Shown here: positions 39,129 to 49,563 of the stretch, piece by piece
How positions within the stretch are numbered: position 1 is the first letter of the stretch
Layout: every line of letters begins with the position of its first letter
Origin: Cubamyces lactineus
Taxonomy: Eukaryota > Basidiomycota > Agaricomycetes > Polyporales > Polyporaceae
Reading direction: 5' to 3'
DNA: 64,000 bases
NCBI GenBank assembly: GCA_022376465.1
Contig: JACDTU010000027.1
Location: 248,001 to 312,000 of the forward strand
Made by a program: the position numbers and the translations under genes
Notes under the pieces: model-generated
Databases searched by the model: none
Seen by the model: only the letters and a program-made list of their open reading frames with translations
Told to the model about the DNA's origin: nothing

Positions 39129-41023
39129 GTCTCAAAATCTGTAGCCCTGAGTGCGTTAATAGAAATATTGTCCTCTTCGTCCTCTTCGTCCTCTTCGTCT
39201 GAGATCTCCTCAGACTCGTCCTCTAAGTCCTCGTCGGTAACCTGTCGTACCTTCCGACTGACGGGTTTGCCAGGCTTCTTAGGTTTAGAAGGACAGTCTC
39301 TGGAAATATGTCCCGGCTTCCTGCACCGGAAACATAGTCCCTTGTCTTGCAGCTCCTGTCTCTCCTTGACAGAGAGCTTGTTAATATCGAGCGAGTCGTC
39401 CTCGATATTAACCGTCTTGACATTCTTCCTAGTCTTCGAGGTTTTGGCCTTGCGTCCTCTGCGATTAGCCAAAATCTTCTCCGTAAGGTGATAGCTATGG
39501 TCGATCTCCTTAGTCCTAGTCATCCACTCTTCAATGGTCGTCGGCGGAGGGTACGACATGGATATCTTCTTAAGTAAATATTCTGGAAGCGCATTCCTGT
39601 ACAGGGCCAGTTGCGCTGCTGGGTCCAGAATTTTTCCCTTGAGAGCTAGATCCATGAACCTCGCATTGAACTCATCAACTGAAGAGTAGTCCTTGAGCTG
39701 TATTGTCGTGAGATTAACCATAGAGTCGTCCACCTCGTCTACTGGGGCAAATGCGAGCAGGAAATTCCTTTTGAAGACCGGCCAAGAGTCAAATCCTCGA
39801 TAGACTCCCGGTCTAATTTCCTCTTCAGCTCGCTGAATTGTGATGTCCTTCCAGTAGTTTATATTGTCCCCTTCCATGAAGGATAGGGCCGTTGCCACCT
39901 TCGTGTAGTCATTAACGAAGTCGTGGGGCCGTGCCGTGAACAACAGGAACAGTTGATTGAGGAAGGACCTGGTTTTGTCTCGGTCTCCGTTGAAGACCTC
40001 AGGGTCCTTGATCTTGCCTTTCCCTTGTCCTTGCGGCACATTTCCTGGCGCATTTCCTGGAGCTTCTTGCGGTTCCGGGTCTGGGTCTGGTCCTGGTGGT
40101 CCCGGTGGTCCTGGTGGTCCTCCTCCTGGGGAGTGGGGATCTGAAGGCTCAGGGTCAGGCCGTCCTCCAGGCCTACCTGGTCCGCCTCCTCCTCCACCTC
40201 CAGAAGGATTAATAACTCCTCCAGAACTTGCTGTTGCCTGGGGGTTTGGTCCACTGAATAAAGACCCGTACCTTCCTCCTTCAGAGCTTTGCCCTTGCGG
40301 AGTGAACGCATACCTATGGGCTCCAGAAATGGATTCTCCTGTCGCTGTTCCCGACATGTACGATGGTACTGATTTTCGTACAAATTCTGGGGTTGCGCTG
40401 CGACTAGTATACTCCAATTCAGATTTAGTCTCCTCGACCTCTGTCTGAATATGCTCTTCTCTCGGTTCAGGTGTGTCTACCTCGATCCGAGTGTCTTCTG
40501 TCTTCGGTGCAGGTACTATGACCTTAATCCGAACAGTTTCTTCGATTTTCGGTTCAGGTGCTTCGACCGTTGTCCGAAAAGTCTCGTCCTCCTTGTCCGA
40601 GTCCTCTACCTTAGACGGTTCGGTCTCCTTTCCTTTCTCCTTGAAGGATGGACCTGATTCCTTAGGTGATTCGGATTCTTGAGGTTTCGGGGTTCCTACT
40701 CTTGAAGTCGGAAATGATCCTGACGCAACTCTCGGACTATTAATCCGACCAGTAGCTTTTCCAGCAAGTAGTGGTTTCTTGACTACCGCGGGTTGTCGTC
40801 CGTGGGTACTAGTAATATCCCGCTCTTGTGAGGAGTGTGTTAGGATTAAAGCCGATGCGTGCTTGACGTTTGGAACCTCCTTAGTGTTGTACCGAAGTGG
40901 ACACCTTTCGTTGGTGCAAAAATTCCACTTGTCTACGCTTTCTCGATAGTATACGTCCCGAGCTTTGTCGGAGTTGTAGAGATGATATAACCTTGAACAA
41001 CTATATGGTTCAGCTGAACTCAT
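39119..41023 (-). CDS. gag: Gag of A3
   Basis: 634 residues from ATG 41023. Same architecture as A1 gag, with about ten extra residues in the Gly/Pro-rich linker (repeated PGPPGPP). CCHC knuckle CFRCRKPGHISRDC near the end; acidic tail; terminal slippery heptamer. Confidence 0.93.
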   Translation of the reverse strand: MSSAEPYSCSRLYHLYNSDKARDVYYRESVDKWNFCTNERCPLRYNTKEVPNVKHASALILTHSSQERDITSTHGRQPAVVKKPLLAGKATGRINSPRVASGSFPTSRVGTPKPQESESPKESGPSFKEKGKETEPSKVEDSDKEDETFRTTVEAPEPKIEETVRIKVIVPAPKTEDTRIEVDTPEPREEHIQTEVEETKSELEYTSRSATPEFVRKSVPSYMSGTATGESISGAHRYAFTPQGQSSEGGRYGSLFSGPNPQATASSGGVINPSGGGGGGGPGRPGGRPDPEPSDPHSPGGGPPGPPGPPGPDPDPEPQEAPGNAPGNVPQGQGKGKIKDPEVFNGDRDKTRSFLNQLFLLFTARPHDFVNDYTKVATALSFMEGDNINYWKDITIQRAEEEIRPGVYRGFDSWPVFKRNFLLAFAPVDEVDDSMVNLTTIQLKDYSSVDEFNARFMDLALKGKILDPAAQLALYRNALPEYLLKKISMSYPPPTTIEEWMTRTKEIDHSYHLTEKILANRRGRKAKTSKTRKNVKTVNIEDDSLDINKLSVKERQELQDKGLCFRCRKPGHISRDCPSKPKKPGKPVSRKVRQVTDEDLEDESEEISDEEDEEDEEDNISINALRATDFETGF

Positions 41024-41895
41024 ACACGTTGTGCTTGTCGTAGGAAAGCCTGATGTAGTTCCCTAGCTCGGAGGCAACTACGGAATTTCCTAAGATTTTC
41101 TTCGAGGTCTATATCTGCGTAGTTCTCCGGATTGATAACCTTTGCTCGCAGGTAGTCAATCTGGTTCTGAAGATATTCCGCAAAGTTCCGTACCCTCGTT
41201 GGAGGCGTAACAGCTTGTCTTGGAATAAATTCGAGTGTCTGGATGACCTGAGTTATATATCGATGCGCCCGTTCGAGAGTCGCGTGATATCTCCTCGTGA
41301 AGTCTTCCTGTCCTAGTACTTCCAAGTTATCTGCTATAACTCGAAGTGTATCGACCGCGTGCACCGGAAGCTGTGTTCTCCGATAGAATATCCCGTCCGT
41401 TGAGGATGCTTCTTCAACACTTGTTCCTGGAGTCGATCGATCCGAACTATCCGTTCCTGGACTCGCTCGGGTTGGAATGGGTACGCCTATTGCTACTCCT
41501 GATTCCGCCTGAATGGCCAGAGAATTCCTATATTCTCTCCACTCGTCTGTTCTCTGAAACGCGGGTTCTTGTTCCGATACTCGAGTGCTCCGACCCGACG
41601 ATGTCGAACTGGTACTTTCTACGTAAGGGATTGTCGAGCTAAAACCTCTTATCAAGGGGAATGGGGATCCTCCTGGCGATCTTGGGAGAGCAACTATATT
41701 CTCCGGGATCGCGAGTGGTGGTAAGCTCGGCAGTGTTTTGTTCCTTCCGCCTAGTACCCTGGGTGATTGTCGCAATGGGGGTTGTGTAGTTCCCTCCGTA
41801 TTGACTATCGTCTCTCTGTACGTTACGAGCAAGAGAGAGTTCTGATGCGTTTCGTAGTCGTTGTCTTCCGACGTAGGCCTCTGCACTTTTAACAA
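41020..41895 (-). CDS. ORF1 of A3: Met-free leader ORF
   Basis: 291 codons in the longest TTG-started form, no in-frame ATG, and no CAT (minus-strand ATG) anywhere between the gag start and the predicted RNA start. Differs from A1 ORF1 at only a few residues. Stop overlaps the gag start as ATGA. The CTG in the PBS is in frame here as in A1. Confidence 0.7.
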   Translation of the reverse strand: MLKVQRPTSEDNDYETHQNSLLLVTYRETIVNTEGTTQPPLRQSPRVLGGRNKTLPSLPPLAIPENIVALPRSPGGSPFPLIRGFSSTIPYVESTSSTSSGRSTRVSEQEPAFQRTDEWREYRNSLAIQAESGVAIGVPIPTRASPGTDSSDRSTPGTSVEEASSTDGIFYRRTQLPVHAVDTLRVIADNLEVLGQEDFTRRYHATLERAHRYITQVIQTLEFIPRQAVTPPTRVRNFAEYLQNQIDYLRAKVINPENYADIDLEENLRKFRSCLRARELHQAFLRQAQRV

Positions 41896-41921
41896 GTGGA
41901 GGGTTAAAGCTTTCAGTCTAA

Positions 41922-42461
41922 TGTTACGCTTTCGAGCGTGACTCTTAAACTATCAAGCCTTAAGACGTCAATGAATAGAGAGCTTGTATCTATTCAGCTA
42001 CTAGCCCTAGCTTGTCGAAGATAAGCGCGTAGTAGTATTTGCAGTTGAAAGCGAGTTAACGAGCAACCAAAGTCGTATTTCGCGAAGAGACTGAAAGCTG
42101 AGGGTCGCTCTATGGCGTCGCCTCTTATATACATGTATACCAGCCTGTAGACGGAACGTTCTAGCGTATACAAGGACTTTCTGGTGCATAGTAGTCAGCG
42201 CTAGTCGAACCTAGTAACACTGTGGCAGTGCTGCTGTGTACTGTGCAGAAGCGCTGTGCACTGCGCGGAAGCGACTGTGCACTGTGCAGAAGTAACTGTG
42301 CATGGAAAGTCCTAGATAATACGAGACTGTTCCATAGAATCCGCCATATACAATCGTAGCTGGAGTCCCAGAGCCTACCATACTTGTATCGTACAGAGTA
42401 AGTACTAGAAACCGTTACCAGTTCGTCGAGACGTCGCAATACCTATTATACATTCGTAACA
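41922..42461 (-). repeat. 5' LTR of A3
   Basis: 540 bp. On the minus strand: distal U3 unlike A1, repeat block, TATATAAGAGG, RNA-start motif GCTTTCAGTCT, U5. The PBS (plus-strand 41909-41919) is the exact complement of that motif. Confidence 0.93.
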
Positions 42462-42789
42462 CCTCTGGTCTTAAATACAGGAAGAGAGACATGGACACGT
42501 CGGCGCCACGTAGGCGCCACGTACCGTGAGAGTCCAGTATAACTACGTAGAGTCAGGGCTGGGAGTACAGATGATGTGGCGATGACGTGGCGGAAGGTGA
42601 TAGGGTAGTAATACAACAGCCGTGTGAACCGGTGGGAAAGGGTGACGTGGCATGGGAAAGGATGACGTGGCATAACGGAGGCACGAGGGAGAGAGAGGAA
42701 AAGGAAACTGGGTGACCGTGACACAGTGAGCGTCGTAACATTACCCCCTTCGTATGCTTCTACGCTGTTCCACCAGCGGAATATCCAGC

Positions 42790-43824
42790 TCAACTCGTAA
42801 ACCGCTCGTCCATGTCTTCTGGGCGCAGAGGGCACTCCCACGGGTGATGGCCAGGGGCGGTGGCGCGACACCAGACACATCGCCAGTCTCGGCACCACGG
42901 GTACTCGTGATCGGGCGACCCACAGACTAGGCAGCTGCGGCCAATAGGGTGGAGGGACGGCGGGGACTCAGGTCGGGCTGGTGAAGCGTCCATTGGGGCG
43001 GGCGAGGTGTCTCTTCGAGCTCTTACGTTACGCTCGTCGGGGGATGGATCACGGGGCCGACGGCTTCCTGCGGAGACTCTGGTGTGGAACAAGGGCAGAT
43101 AGGTCCCTTGGCGTCGGGCTTCGCCAGGCACTCTTCTTGCCGCAGCTGGGAGTTCTCCGGGAGGCGGGGCCGCGTCGTTGATGACCGAGGCCAGTGGCGC
43201 CATCCTTGCACGGAATGCGGGGAGTTCAAATGTTTGTATGAGGAAGTTCCTCCACGTGCGTGTGGTCCAGGCGAGCCGTCGAGTGGTGTTCAAAGAGTGT
43301 CTTGCCAACCTCCGTAACTCGTGGGCATGGTGCCCGACGTTTTCGAGGGCGCGCGCCTGCCGTTCTGCGATGTCGTAGTCCGAGACTTGCCGTTGCTCCT
43401 CTTCTTCACCAAACGCCTCATGAAGAGCGTCTAGAGCGTCCTCTGCGATGTCAGCTGCGTCAACAAGGTTCCCTTCCAGTGCGTCCAGTTCCCGTTGTTC
43501 GTTGTAGAGGCATCGATACTCTCTAAGGAAGTACTGCAAGCCTCGCTCGGTGGCATTGACGACTGGGATAGGGTTGGTGAGGAGTGCACGGAGCAACTGG
43601 TTGACGTCGGGGTGCCGGGAGTGGTCTACCAGATGAGAGTCTTCGACACCAACCGTGCTGAGGTCCGACGTCGAGGAGGCGGGTGATGGTGACCTAGAGG
43701 TGTATTCCGGTGGAGGCGACGAGAGGCGTCTGGCGAGTGGGGGAGGAATGGGTAGTGGCTGTTGGTTTTCCTGGTCGCTTGCATTGTCGTCGGCGACTTG
43801 GGTGCTATAGAGGGGGCGGCCCAT
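42790..43824 (-). CDS. C1 last ORF: zinc-knuckle protein in env position
   Basis: ATG 43824-43822 (GRPLYST start); the open frame extends to 43872 only via TTG. About 344 residues: Ser/Pro-rich start, helical acidic middle (ALEGNLVDAADIAEDALDAL), Arg/Pro-rich region, then two Cys/His clusters at the end, C-x2-C-x4-H-x4-C (CLVCGSPDHEYPWC) and C-x2-C-x5-H-x4-C (CVWCRATAPGHHPWEC). Likely nucleic-acid binding. The start lies 1 nt after the stop of TM2 (TAGAATG), suggesting coupled reinitiation. No known family recognised. Confidence 0.72.
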   Translation of the reverse strand: MGRPLYSTQVADDNASDQENQQPLPIPPPLARRLSSPPPEYTSRSPSPASSTSDLSTVGVEDSHLVDHSRHPDVNQLLRALLTNPIPVVNATERGLQYFLREYRCLYNEQRELDALEGNLVDAADIAEDALDALHEAFGEEEEQRQVSDYDIAERQARALENVGHHAHELRRLARHSLNTTRRLAWTTRTWRNFLIQTFELPAFRARMAPLASVINDAAPPPGELPAAARRVPGEARRQGTYLPLFHTRVSAGSRRPRDPSPDERNVRARRDTSPAPMDASPARPESPPSLHPIGRSCLVCGSPDHEYPWCRDWRCVWCRATAPGHHPWECPLRPEDMDERFTS

Positions 43825-43825
43825 T

Positions 43826-44014
43826 CTACTCGTCCCAGCTGGAGTTATTGAGGGTGCGGTCGGCCTGGTCAAGCTTGTCGTTTACGGGGTCGAGAGGGTC
43901 ACGGTGTTCGAGAGCAATTTCGAGGATGTTGATGGAGAGGCGCAGGTGAGTGGCGATGAAGGCAAGGGCAAGGAGGTAGCCGAGGGTCATGCAGGTGAAG
44001 AGCGCGATGATCAT
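43826..44014 (-). CDS. TM2: small single-pass membrane protein of C1
   Basis: 62 residues, ATG 44014-44012 (an in-frame GTG lies at 44032). Residues 2-28 form one hydrophobic helix (IIALFTCMTLGYLLALAFIATHL), followed by a charged tail (EHRDPLDPVNDKLDQADRT). The start is 5 nt after the TM1 stop and its TAG is 1 nt before the next ATG. Position after pol and a membrane helix suggest an accessory, env-like role; unproven. Confidence 0.6.
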   Translation of the reverse strand: MIIALFTCMTLGYLLALAFIATHLRLSINILEIALEHRDPLDPVNDKLDQADRTLNNSSWDE

Positions 44015-44019
44015 GGGCT

Positions 44020-44178
44020 TCACGATCCCCACGCTGATCGAGATGGGTAGTCACGGCTGTGGAGAGTGTGCTCGATGATGCGGTTGAAGAGGTCGCGGAG
44101 GATATACCAGAGAAAGAGGAGGGTGATAGCGAGGAGGGTGAGGCAGTAGATGGCGAAGAGGATGGCGAGAGAGAGCAT
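44020..44178 (-). CDS. TM1: 52-residue membrane protein of C1
   Basis: ATG 44178-44176, TGA 44022-44020. Residues 1-27 are almost wholly hydrophobic (start MLSLAILFAIYC), then a basic tail (ILRDLFNRIIEH). It begins 6 nt after the pol stop (44187-44185) and ends 5 nt before the TM2 ATG. Too short to judge by homology; supported by its exact packing between pol and TM2 and by its amphipathic layout. Confidence 0.55.
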   Translation of the reverse strand: MLSLAILFAIYCLTLLAITLLFLWYILRDLFNRIIEHTLHSRDYPSRSAWGS

Positions 44179-44184
44179 TGCAGA

Positions 44185-47100
44185 TTACAGCAGCTTCTTC
44201 GCCCTTTTATACCGTTGGAGGATTTCCTTGGTGTTCGGAATTAGAGCGGACTCGGGTTCCCATGTGTTCTCGGTGCTGGAGTAGCCTTTCCACTTGATTT
44301 GGTAGCGGATTCCGCCTCGTGTGGTCTTGTGTCCGACGATCGCTTCGACCTCATATTCTTCTTCTCCGTCGATAAGGTCAGGTGGTGGCCTCGTGTAGTT
44401 CGGTCCGTGGGTGTCGTTTTCCTTGTATGGGGTGAGGAAGCATGCGTGGAACACGGGGTGTACCTTCCAGTGTTTCGGCAGCTCCAGCCGATAGGTCACG
44501 GGTCCAAGTACTTCGGTGATGACAAAGGGGCCTTCCCGTTTTGGTGCGAGTTTCCGGGATGCGTAAGCGAGCTTGAGGTTCTTCCCTTCGAGCCAGACCT
44601 TCTGTCCTTTCTTGAATTGGACGAACTTTCCCTTGAACCTGTCGCGTATGACGTGTCGGGCTAGCTCGTGGGCTGCTAGGGCTTCGTCTCGGGCCTTCTG
44701 GAGGTTCACTAGCCGTTCTTGTACTGTCGGGGTGTTGGTCTTGGGGTATGCGATAGGAATCAGTGTCGGTTCGTACCCCATCATGAGGTAGAATGGTGAT
44801 GCGTTCCGTGCTGAGTGGGTCCGTTGATTGTGTGCGACTTCTGCGTCGACAAGGTGTTCCGCCCATTCGTCTGGTCGGCCCTCGCAGAATATCCTGAGGT
44901 AGACTTCCAGTTCTTGATTCACTCATTCAGTTTGTCCGTCGGTCTGCGGGTGATGTGCGGTAGACGGGGAAAGGGTGATGCCTAAGAGCCTTCCTAGTTC
45001 GCGAGTGACGTTGGATACGAATTGTGGCCCTCGGTCGGATATGACCTTGCTGGGTAGTCTGAAGCGTCGATAGACGTGCCGGTGGTAGAGCGCCGCTGTG
45101 CTGATTGCATCGATCGTCTTCTTGCATGGTGCGAAAATCACCCCCTTCGTAAGGCCATGGTCGACCACGACCAGAATACTATCGTAGCCATGGGATTCGG
45201 GGAGATCGGTGATGAGATCCATCGTGACGTTCTGGAATGGCCGAATAACATCGTCAGCGGGGATTGGTTGTGGGGGCGGGGTGGTCGGGTGTGTGTTTGG
45301 CTTGTTCTGCTGGCACGTGGCACAGCCTTCGACGTATCGGGATATCATGGCATACATGCCGGGCCACCAGTATGACCGTCGTATCAGTTCTAGAGTCTTG
45401 AATTTCCCAGGGTGTCCGGCTGCCGGGGAGTCGTGGTGTTGACTGATCAGGTCTCGTCGCAGGGCTTCGTCGGCCGGTACGTAGCATCGGTTCTTGTAGA
45501 AGATTAAGCCGTCTCGTTCTTGCCAATCGGTGAGTGCACTTCTGATCGGGGGTGGTCCATCGTGTTGGATGGCAGCAAGTGTGTCGCAAAAGAGTCTGTC
45601 TTGCGTGGCCAAGTGTCGGAACCTCGGTGCCAGTCGGGTGTCCACTAGTCGTACGAAGAGGTTGTCAGGTAGCATGGTTCGTTCAGTATTGTCGTCTTCT
45701 GATCCTTGTCGGTGATCGGGTCTTCGGGATAGCGCATCCGATTGTACCATTGCCGTGCCGGGGGTGTGTACGAGTTGGATGTCGAACTGGGAGAGAAAGA
45801 GGGCCCATTGTGCTTGTCATCTGTTCAGTTGTTGCGGGTTGCGCCAGTAGGTGAGGTTCTTGTGGTCGGATAGGATCGTAACCGGGTGCCCTGATCCTTC
45901 GAGGTAGTGTCGCCAGGCCTTCAGGGCCCGAATGATGCCAAGTAGTTCTCGGTCATAGATTTCGTAGTTCCGTTCCACTTCGGTGAATCCTTCGGATAGA
46001 TACGCGCACGGGTGCAGGTCGCCGTTGGCATCTCGTTGCCGGAGTACTGCCCCTGTGGCCCATTGCGAAGCGTCGGATTCGACAACAAAGGGTTTGCTAA
46101 CGTCGGGCATTTGCAGCACGGGGGCCGTCGCGAATCGTTGCTTCAGCATGTCGAAGGCCTTCTGGCATTCCGTTGTCCATTCCCATTTGGCGTCTTTCTT
46201 GGTGAGCACGTTGAGCGGTCGCGCGATCTCCGAGAAGTGGTCGATGAATCGTCGGTAAAAGTTGCCGAATCCAAGGAATGATCGAACGTCCTTGACGGTT
46301 GTCGGTTCTGGCCAGTCGAGTATTCCCTTTATCTTGATAGGGTCCATGGAGATCCGGTTCTCGCTGATGATCATTCCAAGATACTCCACTTCTGGTGCGT
46401 CGAATATGCACTTCTCTAGCTTGAGGTAGAGGTCGTGTTCTTTGAGTCGTTCCAGGACACGTAAGGTCCTTCTTCGGTGTTCGTCCAGGTCTGCCGAAAA
46501 GATCAGTATGTCGTCCATGTAAATCACTACCCATCCTTCGTCGATCATGTCTGCGAAGATCGCGTTCATCATAGCTTGGAAAGCCGAGGGGGAGTTCCGC
46601 AGTCCAAAGAACATGACCATTGGTTCGTATAGCCCTTTGCTGGTTCTGAAGGTGGCCTTCCATTGATCACCGTCCTTGATACGGACGTTGTTGTATCCTG
46701 ATCGGAGATCCAGTTTGGAGAAAACCTTCGCTCCGCGCAGCTTGTCGACCAATTCCGATATGAGCGGTAGTGGGTACTTGTTGGGGACGGTTCCTTCGTT
46801 GAGGTATCGATAATCTTGGCAGGGTCGTAGTGTTCCGTCCTTCTTGCCGACGAAGAAGAATGGGGATGCCATCGGCGAGTCCGAGGGTCGGATATAGCCT
46901 TTTCGTAGGTTCTCCCGGATGAATTCTTCCTCGGCTTCGAGTTCCTTGGGCGTGAGTTGATATCGCTTGAAGTCCTTCGGGGTAAAGCCTTCCTTGAGTT
47001 CAATGGCCAGGTCCCAGGGTCGTGATGGTGGGAATCGTTCGGACGCCTTCTTTTCAAAGATGGCGGCATATCCTCGGTACGGTTCGGGGAGCATCTCTTC

Positions 47101-48039
47101 GAAAGTCTTCTTCTCTTCCTGTGCTTGGTGCTGTTGTGCGAGTGCCATTGCGGGGTTGACCTTTGCTCGGATCCAGACGTTGGCTGCAATTGCAAATCGA
47201 AGTCCTTGTGGGGCTCGTCGGATTCTTCCGATGGTGGGTCCAGGTCCAATCTTCGTGGGTTCGTAGTTGTGTTCCGTGGTGAGGGGGGATCCGGGTCGAG
47301 GCATATCTCCGTGCCATTCTGTCGCGTGCGATGCTATCATGGCTTCGTGTTCTCCGCGAAGATAAGCTATCAGCAGATCTTGGTCGTTGGGTTCTTCTTC
47401 CGGGTGCACGTCGGAGAGGGTAACTCATTCGATGTTCTCGTAGATTGGTTCTTGGGTCGATGCTTCCTCGGTCGCGTCTTCGTCTTCTTCATTTGCTTCT
47501 TCGTTCGGTTCTTCTTCCACTGGCTTGGGTCTTCCGGTGAAGGGGTCTTGATCTGGGAACCACATTGCACGCAGATGTTCCACAATTGTTCGGTTCACCC
47601 GGGCGGGGTCGATATCGAGGGTCCCTTTCGTGAAGTCGATGTTGGCATTGACGCGCTGCAGCCATGGCAGGCCCAGGATGATTGGTTCCTTTCCTAGCGA
47701 CGTAATCAGGAACCGCACAATGTGTCGGTGGCGCCCAGCTTCGATTTCAAGGACTGCGCATTTCTTGATATCGCCTGCTTCATTCCTGGTTCCGTCAGCG
47801 TTGTATACTCGGATCGGGGCTTTCAGCGATTTGAGCGGGAAGTTGTGCTCTTTCGCAAACCTGTGGTCCATGAATACTTCTCCCGCTCCCGTGTCGATGA
47901 GGGCTTTCGTTTCGACGCTTAGGTCCGCGTGGATAGATAACGGAATTCTCATAGACTGTCGAGAAGTCTGCGCTACTATTACACAGCGGACCTTAGTACG
48001 CGGTCGTGACGTCGAGGCACGCCGGTTCTTCAAAAACCC
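44185..48039 (-). pseudogene. pol: Pol of C1 with three TGA codons: protease to chromodomain
   Basis: Entered by -1 frameshift at 48033-48039. Protease LIDTGAG (near 47870), RT with YMDD (near 46505-46520), RNase H ([11 protein letters not shown]), integrase HHCC (HHDSPAAGHPG, CATCQQN) and D-D-E (TMDLITDLP, ISDRGPQF), chromodomain (EEEYEVEAIVG, YQIKWKGY, TWEPESAL), ending at 44185. In-frame TGA at 47427-47425, 45819-45817 and 44925-44923; at the last two, relatives have Arg (LNRRQARW, QTERVNQEL), so CGA to TGA is likely. The rest is open. Confidence 0.92.
48030..48039 (-). promoter_or_regulatory. -1 frameshift heptamer of C1
   Basis: GGGTTTT (48039-48033) read as G-GGT-TTT and directly followed by the gag TGA (48032-48030); the protease frame is -1 and continues through it. 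Same heptamer and same stop-adjacent layout as family A. I see no equally clear downstream hairpin. Confidence 0.72.
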
Positions 48040-49560
48040 TCGTTGGAGAAGCTTGCGAGGATTTCCTTCGCGTCTTGGTCTTCTTCTAGCCCCTTCAGAG
48101 CGGTACGGATCCTTGCTGCGATAAGCTGCTTCTTGTCAGCCGCTTGGCCGTCGGTGGATTTGATGTCTTCATCATCGTCGCTCTCGTCTTCCTCGACCTC
48201 GGTGATGCGGGCCTTGGCAGCGGGCTTCGTCTTCTTACGGTCGTTGGTTCTTCTGTTGGGGCACTGCCGCGCTAGATGCCCTATCTGGTGGCAGTTGAAG
48301 CATCGTCCTTCTCGGTAGTGCTTCTCTCGTTCTTCGGTCGTCATCTTGTCGACCTCCATGGCGTCAGGGTCGCGTTCTTGCGGTCGGGGTCTGTACGGCT
48401 TGTACGTAGGTCGGAAGGTCGAGGTCTTCCTGTCGTATGCTCTTCCCAGGTGATACTGCTGTTCGAGGGTGGAGGCTCGGAGGTAGAGTTTGCTGGCGTC
48501 CTTCGGTAAGGGGTACATCCCGAAGATCTTCTCTCGAAGGGGACGGTTGAGTCCAGCATAGAAGAAGTCAGCGATGACTTCGAACTCTGTGATTCCGCAT
48601 CGCGAGATGATTGACTTGAACTCGGCGATGTAGTCTTCAACTTTCTTGCTTCCTTGCTTCAGGTTTTGCAGCAGCACACGGGCGCTGGCCTTCTGGTCGA
48701 TGTCGTCGAATGCTTCCAGTAGTTGCTTCTTGAAGTCGTCCCATGTTCCGTAGTTGGGTTCGATGTGTTCTTCGCCTGGTCTTCAGTTCTTGTTCTGGTC
48801 GGCTGCCTGCCGTTCTACGTCTTCAATGAAGGTGCGGGCCCAGGTTCTGGCGGTGCCTCCGTTCATCAGCATAAGGCAGAAGACGATCTTCATTTCGTCG
48901 GTGGCGTAGGTCTTCTTGTTCATTGTGAGGTAGAGGGAGCATTTCTGCAACCACTCCACTACTTCGCCCCGCTTCCCTGAGAACTCTGGGGGCATCTTGA
49001 GCTTGATCTCGTTCGTCTTTTCTTCAGTCATCGTGGCTTCGGTTCGGCCTTCGGGTTCGTTCGCAGTTCGGTTCGATTCTTCTTGAGGGGTCTTCCCTAC
49101 GGGTTCTGGTGCGGCTTCGCTTCCCTCCGGGTCGTGGTCGTTGTTCGAAGTTCTTGTAGCGTTCTCGCTTTCTGGTTCACTCTCCTCGAGTATCTCCGCT
49201 TGAGCTGGTCTGGGAGTAGTGAAGTCTACCGGGGAAGGTTGTTCTGGTTCTGTTCTCGGTTCCGGGGTGGCCGCTGGTTCCTCCGGAAGTTCGTCTCCAA
49301 GTGATATTTCGCGGTAACGTCTTCGGTAGTCGGGGTCGATGTCAAGGCAGTTCCGCCAGGTGAGAGGGACTTCAGTGAAGTGCCAGGACTTGTTCTTCCA
49401 GAAGACTTGTTGCCCTTCGTAGTAGACTAGCTTGGCTTCCTTGTCAACCACAAATTCTTTCGGTATCGACGCCGTGTTGTTCGGTTCGGGGCCGCTCTGT
49501 CTTGAGCGGGTGTCGTGTGTCGAGATCTGGGTAGATCGACGGGTTCTGGTGAGCTCGACC
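48030..49560 (-). pseudogene. gag: Gag of C1 with Met-free N-terminal extension and one TGA
   Basis: First ATG at 49031-49029 (MTEEKTNEIKLKMPPEFSG). The frame is open upstream through a Met-free stretch to the PBS (about 176 codons), containing a plausible folded segment (LVYYEGQQVFWKNKSWHF) and a Glu/Pro-rich part. Downstream is a Gag core, then TGA 48785-48783 in frame, then the rest of the core and a CCHC knuckle (CFNCHQIGHLARQC). C2 has the same TGA at 63931-63933. No ATG occurs in any frame between the predicted RNA start and 49031. Confidence 0.82.
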
Positions 49561-49563
49561 TAA

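Larger units (their letters stand above)
33532..42461 (-). mobile_element. Ty3/Gypsy chromovirus A3, complete and apparently intact
   Basis: 8,930 bp with 540-bp LTRs (33532-34071, 41922-42461) that read as identical, TSD CCTCT. All four ORFs are open. Gag, pol, ORF1 and R-U5 are nearly identical to A1, while ORF3 and distal U3 are clearly diverged. Confidence 0.95.
33389..42740 (-). repeat. 3' LTR of C1, split by A3 (33389-33531 and 42467-42740)
   Basis: Together 417 bp, same length as the 5' LTR at 49564-49980 and matching it closely. A3 is inserted within R, between the TATA-like TATTTAAGACC and the start of the GGATCC stretch, duplicating CCTCT (33527-33531, 42462-42466). Confidence 0.9.
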
